Positions 53,177 through 61,880 of a stretch of 64,000 nt of DNA are shown in pieces. The first letter of the stretch is position 1. Each line of letters starts with the position of its first letter. The notes under the pieces were generated by a model that saw only the letters and a program-made list of their open reading frames with translations, was not told the origin of the DNA and did not search any database. The translations under genes and the position numbers were made by a program. The stretch is from JBOGCH01 sp051656645 (lineage in GTDB: Bacteria; Bacteroidota; Bacteroidia; Bacteroidales; Marinifilaceae), in assembly GCA_051656645.1 (NCBI GenBank), contig JBOGCH010000044.1, positions 62,001 through 126,000 of the forward strand, given 5' to 3'.

Positions 53177-54480
53177 TGTCCCATTAAAATTGGGACGAAT
53201 TAAAAATTAAATAAACTTGGCCCATTTGGTCCGAATCGTTCTTTGTCTTTTTGAAATTTAGTTTTATCAAAGAGGTTTCTAAGATGAGTTTTATCAGTCA
53301 ATGAGATGCTCAATATTTGTAGTACTTCGTATGTGCTTCTATCTAGTTGCATATCATGTTGAATGATTGCCACCAAACAGTAAGTACATATTGCTGCATA
53401 TATCTGTATTCGAACTGCATTTTCCGTAGTACCCCAGAATCTTTTGATCTTAAGGTGTTGTTTTAGCCATTTGAAAAACAACTCTACTTACCAGCGATTT
53501 TTATAAAGGTCGGCAACTTCAAGCACGGTTATATGCATTGCATTGGTTATAAATGTAAATTCTCGATCTTGTTCTTCGTCCCAATATTTAACCAGTCTAT
53601 GTGGTTCTGGATAATATTGCTTAGGATAGAATCCTGTCAGAAGTATATTTGCATCTGAAAGTACATTCTTAGGTATCCGACGTTTCCATTTAATGGATTT
53701 GTACTGAAGATTCTTTTTTGCTCTGACAACGAAATAAGCTTCAATTTGATGCATCTTATGCAGCATCTTGAAATTGTTATAAGCACGGTCAAATATGTAG
53801 TAAGAACCTGATTCGTAAGGAATCTCATTCATTGCTTTAGAATCGTGAACGGATGCTTCCGTGATATGAAAGAATGTAGGAATCTGTGTTTCTACATCAT
53901 ACAATGTATGCACTTTGATACCACCTTTCTTCTTACGGAACTTAGCCCACCAGAAGACTGAAAGACATAGGTCAATAGTTGTTGAATCGAAAGCATAAAC
54001 GTTGCCGCCAAGTTTAAAAATACGATTGACGCGCTTTTGCCTTGCTTCGTTAACTAGGTAGTATGCGTATTCTTCAAAGATATGATAGTCTCTATCTTGA
54101 TTTGCTCTTGAAAGCGATGACTTTGATACGTTTTTGCCCATTCCTAAATGATAACATTTGGAATGATGAGCATCAAGAGCAACAATCAAATCTCGTAGAC
54201 TTTCACGATTAGATAGTTGACCGAACATTAAAGCGAGTAGTTGATTCCAACAAGTGAAATGCTTCATATATTTATCACCATCATACTTGCGCACAATGTA
54301 ATTAAACTTATTCCTATCTAAGAATGATACTAGTTGAGCGAAAACGAATTTGTCTTTATGCATTTGCAAGTCTTATTTAGAGATGCAAATGTGCAAATTG
54401 AAATCCGCTTAATCAAAAAAACTCTGTAACCAACTATATTTCAAACATTTCAAAGAGCTATTTTAGATTTTAATGGGACA
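53177..54480 (-). mobile_element. IS4-family insertion sequence, inactive copy
   Basis: The element is bounded by perfect 14-bp terminal inverted repeats (TGTCCCATTAAAAT at 53177-53190 and its inverse at 54467-54480), total about 1304 bp. It holds one transposase gene broken by a stop codon. I see no direct target duplication in the immediate flanks, so the target site has changed or the exact ends differ by a few bases. Confidence 0.88.
53200..54369 (-). pseudogene. IS4-family DDE transposase with in-frame stop
   Basis: The transposase has an N-terminal DUF4372-like domain (KFNYIVRKYDGDKYMKHFTCWNQLL, about 19-43), the catalytic core with FDSTTIDLC and YIFDRAY, and a C-terminal part with the Y-E motif in VELFFKWLKQH. 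The frame is interrupted by TAA at 53488-53490, between KNRW and VELFFKW. A C-to-T change in a CAA codon is the simplest cause, because the frame continues without shift. The product would lack the catalytic glutamate after the stop and be inactive. Confidence 0.9.
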
Positions 54481-54500
54481 GCAATGATAAAATAATTAAT

Positions 54501-55028
54501 ATGAAAACAATAATTAAACTATTTGTCTTAATAGCAGTTGTCACTTTGCTTTTTAGTAGTAAACCTCCACAAACACCGCCTAATCCCAAAATAGGAACTT
54601 TTGAACTCTATCGAGATATAGAACCAAACGATATTGTAGCCTATTTTGGTGAGCCATCGGAAACATCAAATCATACATCGGATGACGAAAATGGAGCAAC
54701 GATTGATAGTAAAGTTTATAGATATAATAATAATTTTTCTTTAGCTATATATGAATTGCCCAAACGAGTAGAATTATTTGGAATTAGAATACGTGATGAG
54801 AAATACGCAATAAATGGAATTCTAATGGTTGGTGATAGTTTGATAAAGGTGCATGAATTAGGATACGAGGTTTCGAGCGATAATTATACGCTTAGTAAAA
54901 ACTATGTAGTTTTGTATTTACCCACTTACAAAAAAGGAAACTCTTCTTATTATTACTATCTCAAAGTATCTTATGATAAAAAGAGGATAATAAAGCAAAT
55001 ACAGATGTTTGAAGAAACCGGAGTGTAG
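54501..55028 (+). CDS. Exported protein of unknown function
   Basis: I do not recognise this 175-residue protein. A hydrophobic signal segment at about 5-18 ends before SSKPPQTPPNPK, so it is probably secreted or anchored in the periplasm. The mature part is beta-rich with an FGEPSE motif near 50 and many tyrosines near the end. It starts 20 nt after the right end of the IS4 element, so the insertion may have removed or replaced its original promoter. No partner gene is evident. Confidence 0.65.
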   Translation: MKTIIKLFVLIAVVTLLFSSKPPQTPPNPKIGTFELYRDIEPNDIVAYFGEPSETSNHTSDDENGATIDSKVYRYNNNFSLAIYELPKRVELFGIRIRDEKYAINGILMVGDSLIKVHELGYEVSSDNYTLSKNYVVLYLPTYKKGNSSYYYYLKVSYDKKRIIKQIQMFEETGV

Positions 55029-55147
55029 CTAATTCGATGACTGATTTGAAATTGAGTGTCTTAATCATTCACTCATTAATAGACACTAGCAAATGAGAGC
55101 CATTATGAGCTCCTAGACGAATGCATAATGAAGCTATTATTGATAAG

Positions 55148-55178
55148 ACTTGAGCTCCATACTCAATGGAGCTCAAGT
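55148..55178 (+). terminator. Hairpin after the exported protein gene
   Basis: A perfect 12-bp stem with a 7-nt loop (55148-55159 with 55167-55178); the T-tail is weak. Confidence 0.6.
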
Positions 55179-55257
55179 TGCTAAATATTAATAAATTACC
55201 CAGACAAACAAACAATAACACTCCCCGATTCCCCTACCCGTAGAGGGTTGCTATTTG

Positions 55258-55569
55258 AGTTCTTACCAAAAACAATTTCTTTACGTTTTAATTCATACTC
55301 TTTTGGCTCTATCCTGCCGAGATGAGGATTGGGAATATCACGGACGAACGGAGAATCTCCCTGCAACCTTTTCCCTAAAGGAGGCGCAATGCTACTTTGA
55401 AGAAAACGCGGATGCGCTTGAGGTGTTAAGGATGGGAGAAAAAACAACGCGAAGTAGTGAGTTACCGACAGTGGATTTAACCGCAAATTGGAAACGTGCC
55501 ACATTGTCCTATAACGATGAAGCAGTGTTGGTGAAAGTGCCGGTGGAGACAAATACTGCGGGGATTTGA
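55258..55569 (+). pseudogene. Truncated lipoprotein gene fragment
   Basis: The frame encodes a lipoprotein-like start (KQFLYVLIHTLLALSC) and then FSLKEAQCYFEENADALEV and TVDLTANWKRATLSYNDEAVLVKVPVE. This resembles the opening of longer Bacteroidota lipoproteins in which an NYFE helix and a DW strand precede a large beta domain. Here it ends after about 100 residues and has no ATG, only a TTG at 55255. Both features suggest a decayed 5' fragment. The opposite-strand open frame over the same DNA is a shadow. Confidence 0.5.
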
Positions 55570-55601
55570 AAATAATAAAGGAGACTAATAAAATTTGTTT
55601 T

Positions 55602-56234
55602 ATGAAAAGATTCAAGAAAAGAACAATTAGAAAGGGTATCGTGATCATTTTGTCACTTTGCTATATCGGTTTCGGACTATATAGATGTAGTGAGGAAAGT
55701 GATGTAATAAAACTTACATATCCTGAATTTAATCCTCCTATTTATGATTTTCCCGTACAGAGAGATTGTGTTGCGAATCAGATTATAAATCTACCAAACG
55801 GAAGATTCGATATAACCTCTTATAAGGGATACGTTTTTAAAGTTGTTCCTTACGCATGGGCAACATCCTTTATTTATAAGTATAGAAAAGATAAGAGCTA
55901 TATTAATGCATACTTTGATTTGATGGTAACGCTTGATTCACTGACGGCAGATTCGACACGGGTTATTATTGATAAAATTAATAATAGAGTTGCTTATGGT
56001 GTTCGATTTTGGAAATCGCCATTTTTCCAAAGATATATCTATAAGACTCATGAGGTATATACTCCATCTATTGAAGAATATGATTTTCTTAGATACTTGG
56101 GCAAAAAGTTAGGTTATTTAGATAAGATGCCTTATACACATTATCCTCCTGAGTTAAGCCGTAAAGAGATTATGGGGAGATTTGAACGTGATTACTTCAC
56201 AGAAGTGGAGATGTTTGGGAATAAAGAGAATTAA
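55602..56234 (+). CDS. Membrane-anchored protein of unknown function
   Basis: I do not recognise this protein of 210 residues (ATG at 55602; a TTG at 55566 would add 12 residues). It has a basic N-terminus (KRFKKRTIRKG), a single hydrophobic segment at about 12-28, possibly a lipoprotein signal ending in YRC, and a soluble domain rich in Tyr and Phe. It lies directly after a truncated lipoprotein gene in a region with an insertion sequence. No neighbour suggests a role. Confidence 0.6.
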   Translation: MKRFKKRTIRKGIVIILSLCYIGFGLYRCSEESDVIKLTYPEFNPPIYDFPVQRDCVANQIINLPNGRFDITSYKGYVFKVVPYAWATSFIYKYRKDKSYINAYFDLMVTLDSLTADSTRVIIDKINNRVAYGVRFWKSPFFQRYIYKTHEVYTPSIEEYDFLRYLGKKLGYLDKMPYTHYPPELSRKEIMGRFERDYFTEVEMFGNKEN

Positions 56235-56352
56235 TTTAAGCTGTATGCTTTAATTAATGATGTGAATACACCAACGCATAGTTGGATTTTAAGTAAATGA
56301 ATACAATAAGTTGTTTTTTATTTTTCCAATTAAATAATCGGGATTTTTTAAT

Positions 56353-56360
56353 TAAATTTG
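56353..56360 (+). promoter_or_regulatory. Possible -7 box of the divIC-ruvX-def operon
   Basis: TAAATTTG lies only 4 nt before the divIC start codon. If used, the transcript would begin at or near the ATG. No good -33 element is seen. Confidence 0.3.
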
Positions 56361-56364
56361 CCCT

Positions 56365-56682
56365 ATGGTTTCAGTTGAAGAACAAGATAATACCCCACGT
56401 TACTCCTACCGTAAATTTGTTAATGCATATACGGTACTTACAGTTATGTTTGCCATTTATATGTGTTTTATCGCGGACAATAGCGGATGGGAGATTTATA
56501 AACTGAATCAACAAATAAAGAAACTGCGCGAAGAAAAAAATTACTACGAAAACAAGATTGAAAAAGACCAGAAAAGTAAGGACGAACTTTTTAGTAGTAA
56601 AGAGAAACTTGAAAAATTTGCGCGAGAACATTACTACATGAAAGAGAGTAATGAGGATATATATATTATTATACGAAAATAA
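56365..56682 (+). CDS. divIC: Septum formation protein DivIC/FtsB
   Basis: The 105-residue protein has a short cytoplasmic tail, one membrane helix (about 22-40) and a periplasmic coiled coil (about 43-85, KLNQQIKKLREEKNYYENKIEKDQ pattern). It closes with the FAREHYYMKESNEDIYII motif of the FtsB/DivIC family. It works with FtsL and FtsQ in the divisome and activates septal wall synthesis. It is followed by ruvX after 2 nt. Confidence 0.9.
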   Translation: MVSVEEQDNTPRYSYRKFVNAYTVLTVMFAIYMCFIADNSGWEIYKLNQQIKKLREEKNYYENKIEKDQKSKDELFSSKEKLEKFAREHYYMKESNEDIYIIIRK

Positions 56683-56684
56683 CT

Positions 56685-57110
56685 ATGGGACGAATTCTAG
56701 CTATTGATTATGGAAAAAAACGTGTGGGCATAGCTGTGACAGACCCACTTGGAATTATTGCCAATGGACTGGAAACGGTACCTACACCTACGTTACTTGA
56801 ATATTTAAAAAAATATTGCTCACAAGAGAAGGTTGACAAGTTTGTTGTTGGACATCCCAAACAGATGGACAATACGGATTCCGAGAGTATGAAATATATA
56901 AAACCGTTTCTTGGAAATTTAAAAAAACAATTTCCGGACATACCTATAGAAATGTATGACGAACGCTTTACCTCTGTACTCGCACACAAAGCGCTTATAG
57001 AAGGCGGAGCAAAAAAGAAAACGCGACAAAACAAAGAATTAATAGATACGATGAGCGCGACAATTATATTAACATCGTATTTGGAATCAAAGAGAAATTT
57101 TAACTTTTAA
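56685..57110 (+). CDS. ruvX: RuvX/YqgF RNase H-fold nuclease, pre-16S rRNA processing
   Basis: The 141-residue protein has the YqgF pattern: AIDYGKKRVGIAVTDP with the first catalytic Asp, GHPKQMDN, and YDERFTS with the Asp/Glu pair. The family is implicated in 5' maturation of 16S rRNA and was proposed as a Holliday junction resolvase. It sits 2 nt after divIC and 5 nt before def. Confidence 0.93.
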   Translation: MGRILAIDYGKKRVGIAVTDPLGIIANGLETVPTPTLLEYLKKYCSQEKVDKFVVGHPKQMDNTDSESMKYIKPFLGNLKKQFPDIPIEMYDERFTSVLAHKALIEGGAKKKTRQNKELIDTMSATIILTSYLESKRNFNF

Positions 57111-57115
57111 GAAAT

Positions 57116-57673
57116 ATGCTTTTACCAATAGTACTGTATGGGAATCCTAAATTACGCAAGATTTCCGAAGACATTGATATGACTAACTATCCGGAATTAG
57201 ACAAACTAGTTTCAGATATGTGGCAAACCATGGAGGAGAGTGATGGCGTTGGTCTTGCAGCCCCACAAATAGGAAAAAATATTCGCCTTTTCGTTGTGGA
57301 CGGATCGGCATTTACAGATATGGATCCAGCTTGCGAAGGTTTTCGTAAAGCATTTTATAATCCTCATATTATTGAACGTACTGGAGAAGAAATAACTAGA
57401 AATGAAGGTTGTCTTAGCGTTCCGGGGATTCATGAGGATGTGACACGTAGAGAGCGTATTGTGATGACTTATCAAGATGAGCAAGGCACACAATATACTG
57501 AGGAATTTGATGGCGTAAAAGCATGGATTATCCAACATGAGTATGATCATTTAGAGGGTGTATTATTTGTAGATCACCTATCGGGATTAAAGAAACGTTT
57601 ATTGAAAGGTAAACTTACTGCAATTTCACAAGGTAAAGTACGTGTAGGTTATCGCGTGGTACTTCCTAAATAA
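57116..57673 (+). CDS. def: Peptide deformylase
   Basis: The 185-residue metalloenzyme removes the formyl group from nascent proteins. All three motifs are present: GVGLAAPQIG (about 41-50), EGCLSVPG with the metal-binding Cys (about 99-106), and QHEYDHLEGVLFVD with the two His ligands and catalytic Glu (about 140-153). It is the last gene of the divIC-ruvX-def operon and is followed by a terminator. Confidence 0.97.
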   Translation: MLLPIVLYGNPKLRKISEDIDMTNYPELDKLVSDMWQTMEESDGVGLAAPQIGKNIRLFVVDGSAFTDMDPACEGFRKAFYNPHIIERTGEEITRNEGCLSVPGIHEDVTRRERIVMTYQDEQGTQYTEEFDGVKAWIIQHEYDHLEGVLFVDHLSGLKKRLLKGKLTAISQGKVRVGYRVVLPK

Positions 57674-57704
57674 ACAGATAGATTTAATATTGTCTATATA
57701 GTCT

Positions 57705-57758
57705 AATCCCTAGTTTTACTTTTTGTAAATAAAAGTAAAACTGGGGATTTCTTTTTTA
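57705..57758 (+). terminator. Terminator after def
   Basis: A stem of about 18 bp with one mismatch (57706-57723 with 57731-57748) is followed by a T-run. The remaining gap to 58097 is AT-rich and shows nothing else. Confidence 0.8.
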
Positions 57759-58097
57759 TACACTTTTGCCGCTTTTTAGGCAACATATTTATAATTCTCT
57801 CCCTGTCTTTTTTTCATATACAATTATCTAACAACATTACATTCAACATATTTCAATTATTGTATCGCTGACAGCGTTACATATTCATATTAACAAGAGA
57901 AATTAAAACATTTAATTATAATGTTTACTTATGTTGCATTAACTATAATATAATTTAAATAAATATTTATTGTTCAACTTTCGTCATTGTGCAATCGTAT
58001 CAATTCATAGAAAAACACAAACATTAATAACTACTTTATACACAACTGTTTTTCAGCTTATTAAACTAAACAAAGTACAACATTTTCTACTATCACC

Positions 58098-58664
58098 ATG
58101 AGACGAATTTTAATTATTCTACTACTACTTATTCTAACGCCAACTATCGGTCTGATAGGCCAAGTTGGAGTAAAGACGAATGTATTAGGTGATGCTTTTA
58201 GGTTACCCAATCTTGGGGCAGAAATAAGTCTCAATAGGAAAATGAGTATTGATGCGAACATTACTTATAATCCATGGAAATTTTCTCACAACAAGCAACT
58301 AAAACTATTCCTTGTTAGACCAGAATACCGATATTGGTTATGCGATGTCTTCAATGGACACTTTTTTGGTGCACATCTAATGGGAGGAATGTATAACGTC
58401 ATGGGCGTTAAACCTCCATTTGCATTGTGGAGTGATATGAAACATTATAGATATAAGGGACATTTGTGGGGAGCCGGCCTAACATACGGTTACCAATTTA
58501 TTTTAAGCGAACACTGGAATGCTGAAGCGGCCGTAGGCTTTGGATATGCTTATGTTACATACAAAAAGTATCCATGCAAGTCATGCCCAGAGTTGATTGA
58601 GAAATCTCACAAAAACTATTTAGGTCCCACGAAAGCAGCTATTAGTTTGATTTATATTTTTTAA
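58098..58664 (+). CDS. DUF3575 family protein of the fimbrial locus
   Basis: The 188-residue exported protein has a signal peptide (to about residue 21) and the DUF3575 features VGVKTNVLGDAFRLPNLGAEI, NPWKF, RPEYRYWLC and GAGLTYGYQFILSEHW. Its strand pattern suggests a small outer-membrane barrel. The family often opens type V fimbrial loci of Bacteroidota, where its exact task is not known. It lies 8 nt before the DUF3868 gene. Confidence 0.85.
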   Translation: MRRILIILLLLILTPTIGLIGQVGVKTNVLGDAFRLPNLGAEISLNRKMSIDANITYNPWKFSHNKQLKLFLVRPEYRYWLCDVFNGHFFGAHLMGGMYNVMGVKPPFALWSDMKHYRYKGHLWGAGLTYGYQFILSEHWNAEAAVGFGYAYVTYKKYPCKSCPELIEKSHKNYLGPTKAAISLIYIF

Positions 58665-58672
58665 GTACGAAC

Positions 58673-60115
58673 ATGAAAAGAATTATATATATATTATTAA
58701 TAACTGTGTTCCCATCATTACTTACCGCTCAAGGTATTAATGAGATGGTGACTGTTGCAGAAAAATCAATTATTATTAGGGATAATGATATCACTGTATC
58801 GTTTGTTTTAAACATTCAAGAGGGCCTTTCTATCAAATCAAATGAGGTGCTTGCAGTAATTCCCGAAATAAAAGATAAACAACAACCCAATGAGATTATT
58901 GAATTACCAGCTGTTTATATTGCTGGACGAAAACGTTATATAATTATTGCAAGACGTAAAAACAAAAGTCCAAATATAGATAAGATTATAAAGTATAATA
59001 AAAACAAAACTACTCAAGTAAGTTACACAACTACTCTGCCGTATGTATCAAGTATGGATAAAAGCTTAATAGATATTCAATTGCAATTGTCGGGATGTGC
59101 TGAATGCGGACTATTGGAAGATAATATTGCACTTGGAAAAATTAAGGTAGCTGATTATGTAGCTCAGCCCTCTGTTGCATTTATTATTCCGCCTAAAGAA
59201 AATATTAAGATGCGAAAACTACAAGGAACCGCATATTTAGAATTTCCTGTTAACCAATTACAGATAAAACCAAATTATAAGAATAACTATCAAGAATTGA
59301 TTAAAATACAGAAAACGATAGATTTCGTCAAGAATGACACAAATGCATTTATAACCAATATTTCGTTAATGGGTTACGCATCGCCCGAAGGAGCATATCA
59401 GAATAACGCTCGACTAGCTCAAGGACGTGCTGAGTCTTTGAAGAAATACATTCTAAATACATACAATATTCCACAGCAGCAAATAGAGGTTAATTCAATT
59501 CCTGAGGATTGGGCAGGTTTAAAGCGATATGTTGAAGATGGAAGTTTAGAGGACAGGAATGACTTATTAGTAATAATTGATTCTGATGCGAGTTATGATA
59601 GTAAAAATAACTCTATACAAAAGCTTGGAGATGGCACTACCTATGCTTATTTATTAAACAACATTTATCCGTTGTTACGCCGATCAGATTATACTATTAA
59701 TTATCGTGTTAAGGATTTTGACATTGAGGAGTCAAAAAAAATGATTCTAACAATGCCGCAGCAGCTAAGTCTTCAGGAACTATATAACGTTTCACAAACC
59801 TACCCAAAAGGAAGCAAGGAGTTTAATCATGTGTTTAAAGTTGCTGTTTTAATGTATCCTAATGACCCAATAGCAAATGCCAACGCAGCAAGTATTGAAA
59901 TTAGAAATGGCAATTTGGTCAAGGCATTGGAGCATATTGGCAAAGCAAACATCAATGATGCAGCGGTGATCAATAACAAAGGAGTTATTGAAATGTTACA
60001 AAACAATATTGACGAAGCAGAAAGACTATTTATTGAAGCAAAGACTTTAGGATCGACTGATGCTGTTCACAATTTAAATGAGATACTAAGAATTAAGGAA
60101 GATGGTATTGAGTAA
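58673..60115 (+). CDS. DUF3868 / OmpA-like protein of the fimbrial locus
   Basis: The 480-residue exported protein has a signal peptide (to about 20) and an N-terminal DUF3868 region with IPAV-like ELPAVYIAGRKRYI and CAECG. An OmpA-like domain follows (about 185-330) with MGYASPEGAYQNNARLAQGRAESLKKYI, which in OmpA binds peptidoglycan. The C-terminal end has TPR-like helices (NANAASIEIRNGNLVKALEHIGKA). It likely links the fimbrial machinery or outer membrane to the cell wall. It follows the DUF3575 gene in the same operon. Confidence 0.85.
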   Translation: MKRIIYILLITVFPSLLTAQGINEMVTVAEKSIIIRDNDITVSFVLNIQEGLSIKSNEVLAVIPEIKDKQQPNEIIELPAVYIAGRKRYIIIARRKNKSPNIDKIIKYNKNKTTQVSYTTTLPYVSSMDKSLIDIQLQLSGCAECGLLEDNIALGKIKVADYVAQPSVAFIIPPKENIKMRKLQGTAYLEFPVNQLQIKPNYKNNYQELIKIQKTIDFVKNDTNAFITNISLMGYASPEGAYQNNARLAQGRAESLKKYILNTYNIPQQQIEVNSIPEDWAGLKRYVEDGSLEDRNDLLVIIDSDASYDSKNNSIQKLGDGTTYAYLLNNIYPLLRRSDYTINYRVKDFDIEESKKMILTMPQQLSLQELYNVSQTYPKGSKEFNHVFKVAVLMYPNDPIANANAASIEIRNGNLVKALEHIGKANINDAAVINNKGVIEMLQNNIDEAERLFIEAKTLGSTDAVHNLNEILRIKEDGIE

Positions 60116-60216
60116 GGATATACTAAATATTATATAAATCAATTGTTTACCATGAGTAAACAGTTATTACATAAGCTATAATAACCACTTTTAAATATAA
60201 ATTAAAATTTAATTCT

Positions 60217-61779
60217 ATGAATTCTTATAAATTAATTCTTCATTTAGTACTGTTGGGATTATTCCTAGCTTGTACTGACGATGACTCTTACAAAAAGAGT
60301 AGTGAGGACGAAGGCAGCTCTTACTTAGCTGTAAATATTGCAACAACAATGCCATCAAGAGCATTCGAAGATGGCGATGCTTCGGAAAGCCGTGTAGGTA
60401 ATGCTATCTTCTTCTTCTTCAAACCGGATGGCAACAGTGCATACCCGGCAAAACAGTTGGCACTACAATTTGATAATAGTACTCCGGCTGACGATAATAT
60501 CACATCTATTTCTCAAGCCGTCTTGGTTTTTAGCAGCAAAGCAGATGCGATGATGCCAACTTCGATGGTGGTGGTGCTTAACCCTACCGCAGAGATTAAT
60601 GCGCTAACAACTCCTTCATTAACTGACATTCAAAACATATTAACAACAACTTATAAAAATAACAGTACTGACAATAACTTTGTTATGAGTAATGCTGTGT
60701 ACGTTGGTAACAACAATACTGTAATTAATGTAACTGCTATTAAGCCGGAAAACATTAGGCCTACTCAAGATGCAGCTATGACAGCACCTGTTCAAGCTTA
60801 CGTGGAAAGGTTAGCAGCAAAAGTAGGTGTTACATTTGCTGCAACTGGACAAACATCTGGAGTGACAGCATATCCTCTTGGTGCATTCACTATTGATGGG
60901 CAAGCGGGAGTACAAGTACAACTCAAAAATATTAAATGGGATATTGTTGCCACAAATCCAAAATCTAATTTATTGAAAAAAATTAATCCTACTTGGCCAA
61001 CAACTCCAGCACCAGGTTTTGCCTGGAATGACGCAGGGGCATTTCGCTCCTATTGGGCAAATTCATATAAGCTTTCTCAGAATGAAGTGTATGGATTCAA
61101 ATCGTTTAATATGATAGGTTTAACTGAAGCAAACAAAGCATACTGTTTGGAGAATACAAATGGTGCAACATATACAAACACCGCTCGTGATACAGCTCAA
61201 ACAACCAAATTAATTGTTTCGGGTACAATTACAGATGCCACTGGTGCAGTCATTGATTTAATGGAATGGGGAGGCATGAAATACACGGGAACTGCAATGA
61301 AAACACAGATAGCTAACCTTGTACAATATTATGTTAACACAGGCACTACAGCAGCTCCCGTTTATACAAGAATAACTAAGGATCACATAACATTTACTCG
61401 TACAAATGCTACAAAACAGTACCATGTCCGAGCCAATGTCATTAGTGGAAGCTATTTTACTATGAATGGTAATGTCGCTACTGCTGTTGATATTGCAACT
61501 GTCAATAACGTATTGTCCAATTTAGGAGACATTAAACATTGGAATGGTGGAAAAGCCTATTATTTTATACCCATAAAACACACTAATGGTGAGGAAGCTA
61601 TTATTCGTAATCATGTGTATAAAGTAACAGTTAACAGTATAACCGGACTTGGTACCCCAATACCGGTAGCTGATGAAGTTATTATCCCAATAAAACCACT
61701 AAATGATGCATCGTACATTGCTGCTCGTATTAATATTCTTGCTTGGACGATTGTAACACAAGCTGTAGATTTAAATTAA
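60217..61779 (+). CDS. Mfa1-like major fimbrial subunit
   Basis: This 520-residue lipoprotein precursor (cysteine 19, FLACTDDD) is a type V fimbrillin. After an Asp/Ser-rich segment the first strand reads YLAVNIATTMPSRAFED, and Arg 48 is where an arginine-specific protease would cut. In the Porphyromonas Fim/Mfa system this frees a groove for donor-strand polymerisation. VGNAIFFFFKPDG and AAKVGVTFAATG follow in the N- and middle domains, and IINHVYKVTVNSI-like IRNHVYKVTVNSITGLGTPI with INILAWTIVTQ ends the C-terminal domain. An intra-operon hairpin follows. Confidence 0.85.
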   Translation: MNSYKLILHLVLLGLFLACTDDDSYKKSSEDEGSSYLAVNIATTMPSRAFEDGDASESRVGNAIFFFFKPDGNSAYPAKQLALQFDNSTPADDNITSISQAVLVFSSKADAMMPTSMVVVLNPTAEINALTTPSLTDIQNILTTTYKNNSTDNNFVMSNAVYVGNNNTVINVTAIKPENIRPTQDAAMTAPVQAYVERLAAKVGVTFAATGQTSGVTAYPLGAFTIDGQAGVQVQLKNIKWDIVATNPKSNLLKKINPTWPTTPAPGFAWNDAGAFRSYWANSYKLSQNEVYGFKSFNMIGLTEANKAYCLENTNGATYTNTARDTAQTTKLIVSGTITDATGAVIDLMEWGGMKYTGTAMKTQIANLVQYYVNTGTTAAPVYTRITKDHITFTRTNATKQYHVRANVISGSYFTMNGNVATAVDIATVNNVLSNLGDIKHWNGGKAYYFIPIKHTNGEEAIIRNHVYKVTVNSITGLGTPIPVADEVIIPIKPLNDASYIAARINILAWTIVTQAVDLN

Positions 61780-61799
61780 CGTAGCACTGTAAAAGACAT

Positions 61800-61846
61800 A
61801 ATGTAAGATAGAATAACCATATTTCATGGTTATTCTGCCTTACATT
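61800..61846 (+). terminator. Intra-operon hairpin between fimbrillin and anchor genes
   Basis: A stem of about 20 bp with few mismatches (61800-61820 with 61826-61846) lies in the 101-nt gap and has a weak T-tail. It may partially end transcription or protect the upstream message. Confidence 0.65.
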
Positions 61847-61880
61847 AAAACAACACACCTAACTTTTATATCATTATGTC

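Noticed and set aside
55196..55648. Minus-strand open frame of 150 codons with a hydrophobic start
   Set aside because: It lies opposite the lipoprotein fragment, has Pro/Leu/Arg-rich low-information sequence after the first segment, and the plus-strand frame shows recognisable lipobox and helix features.
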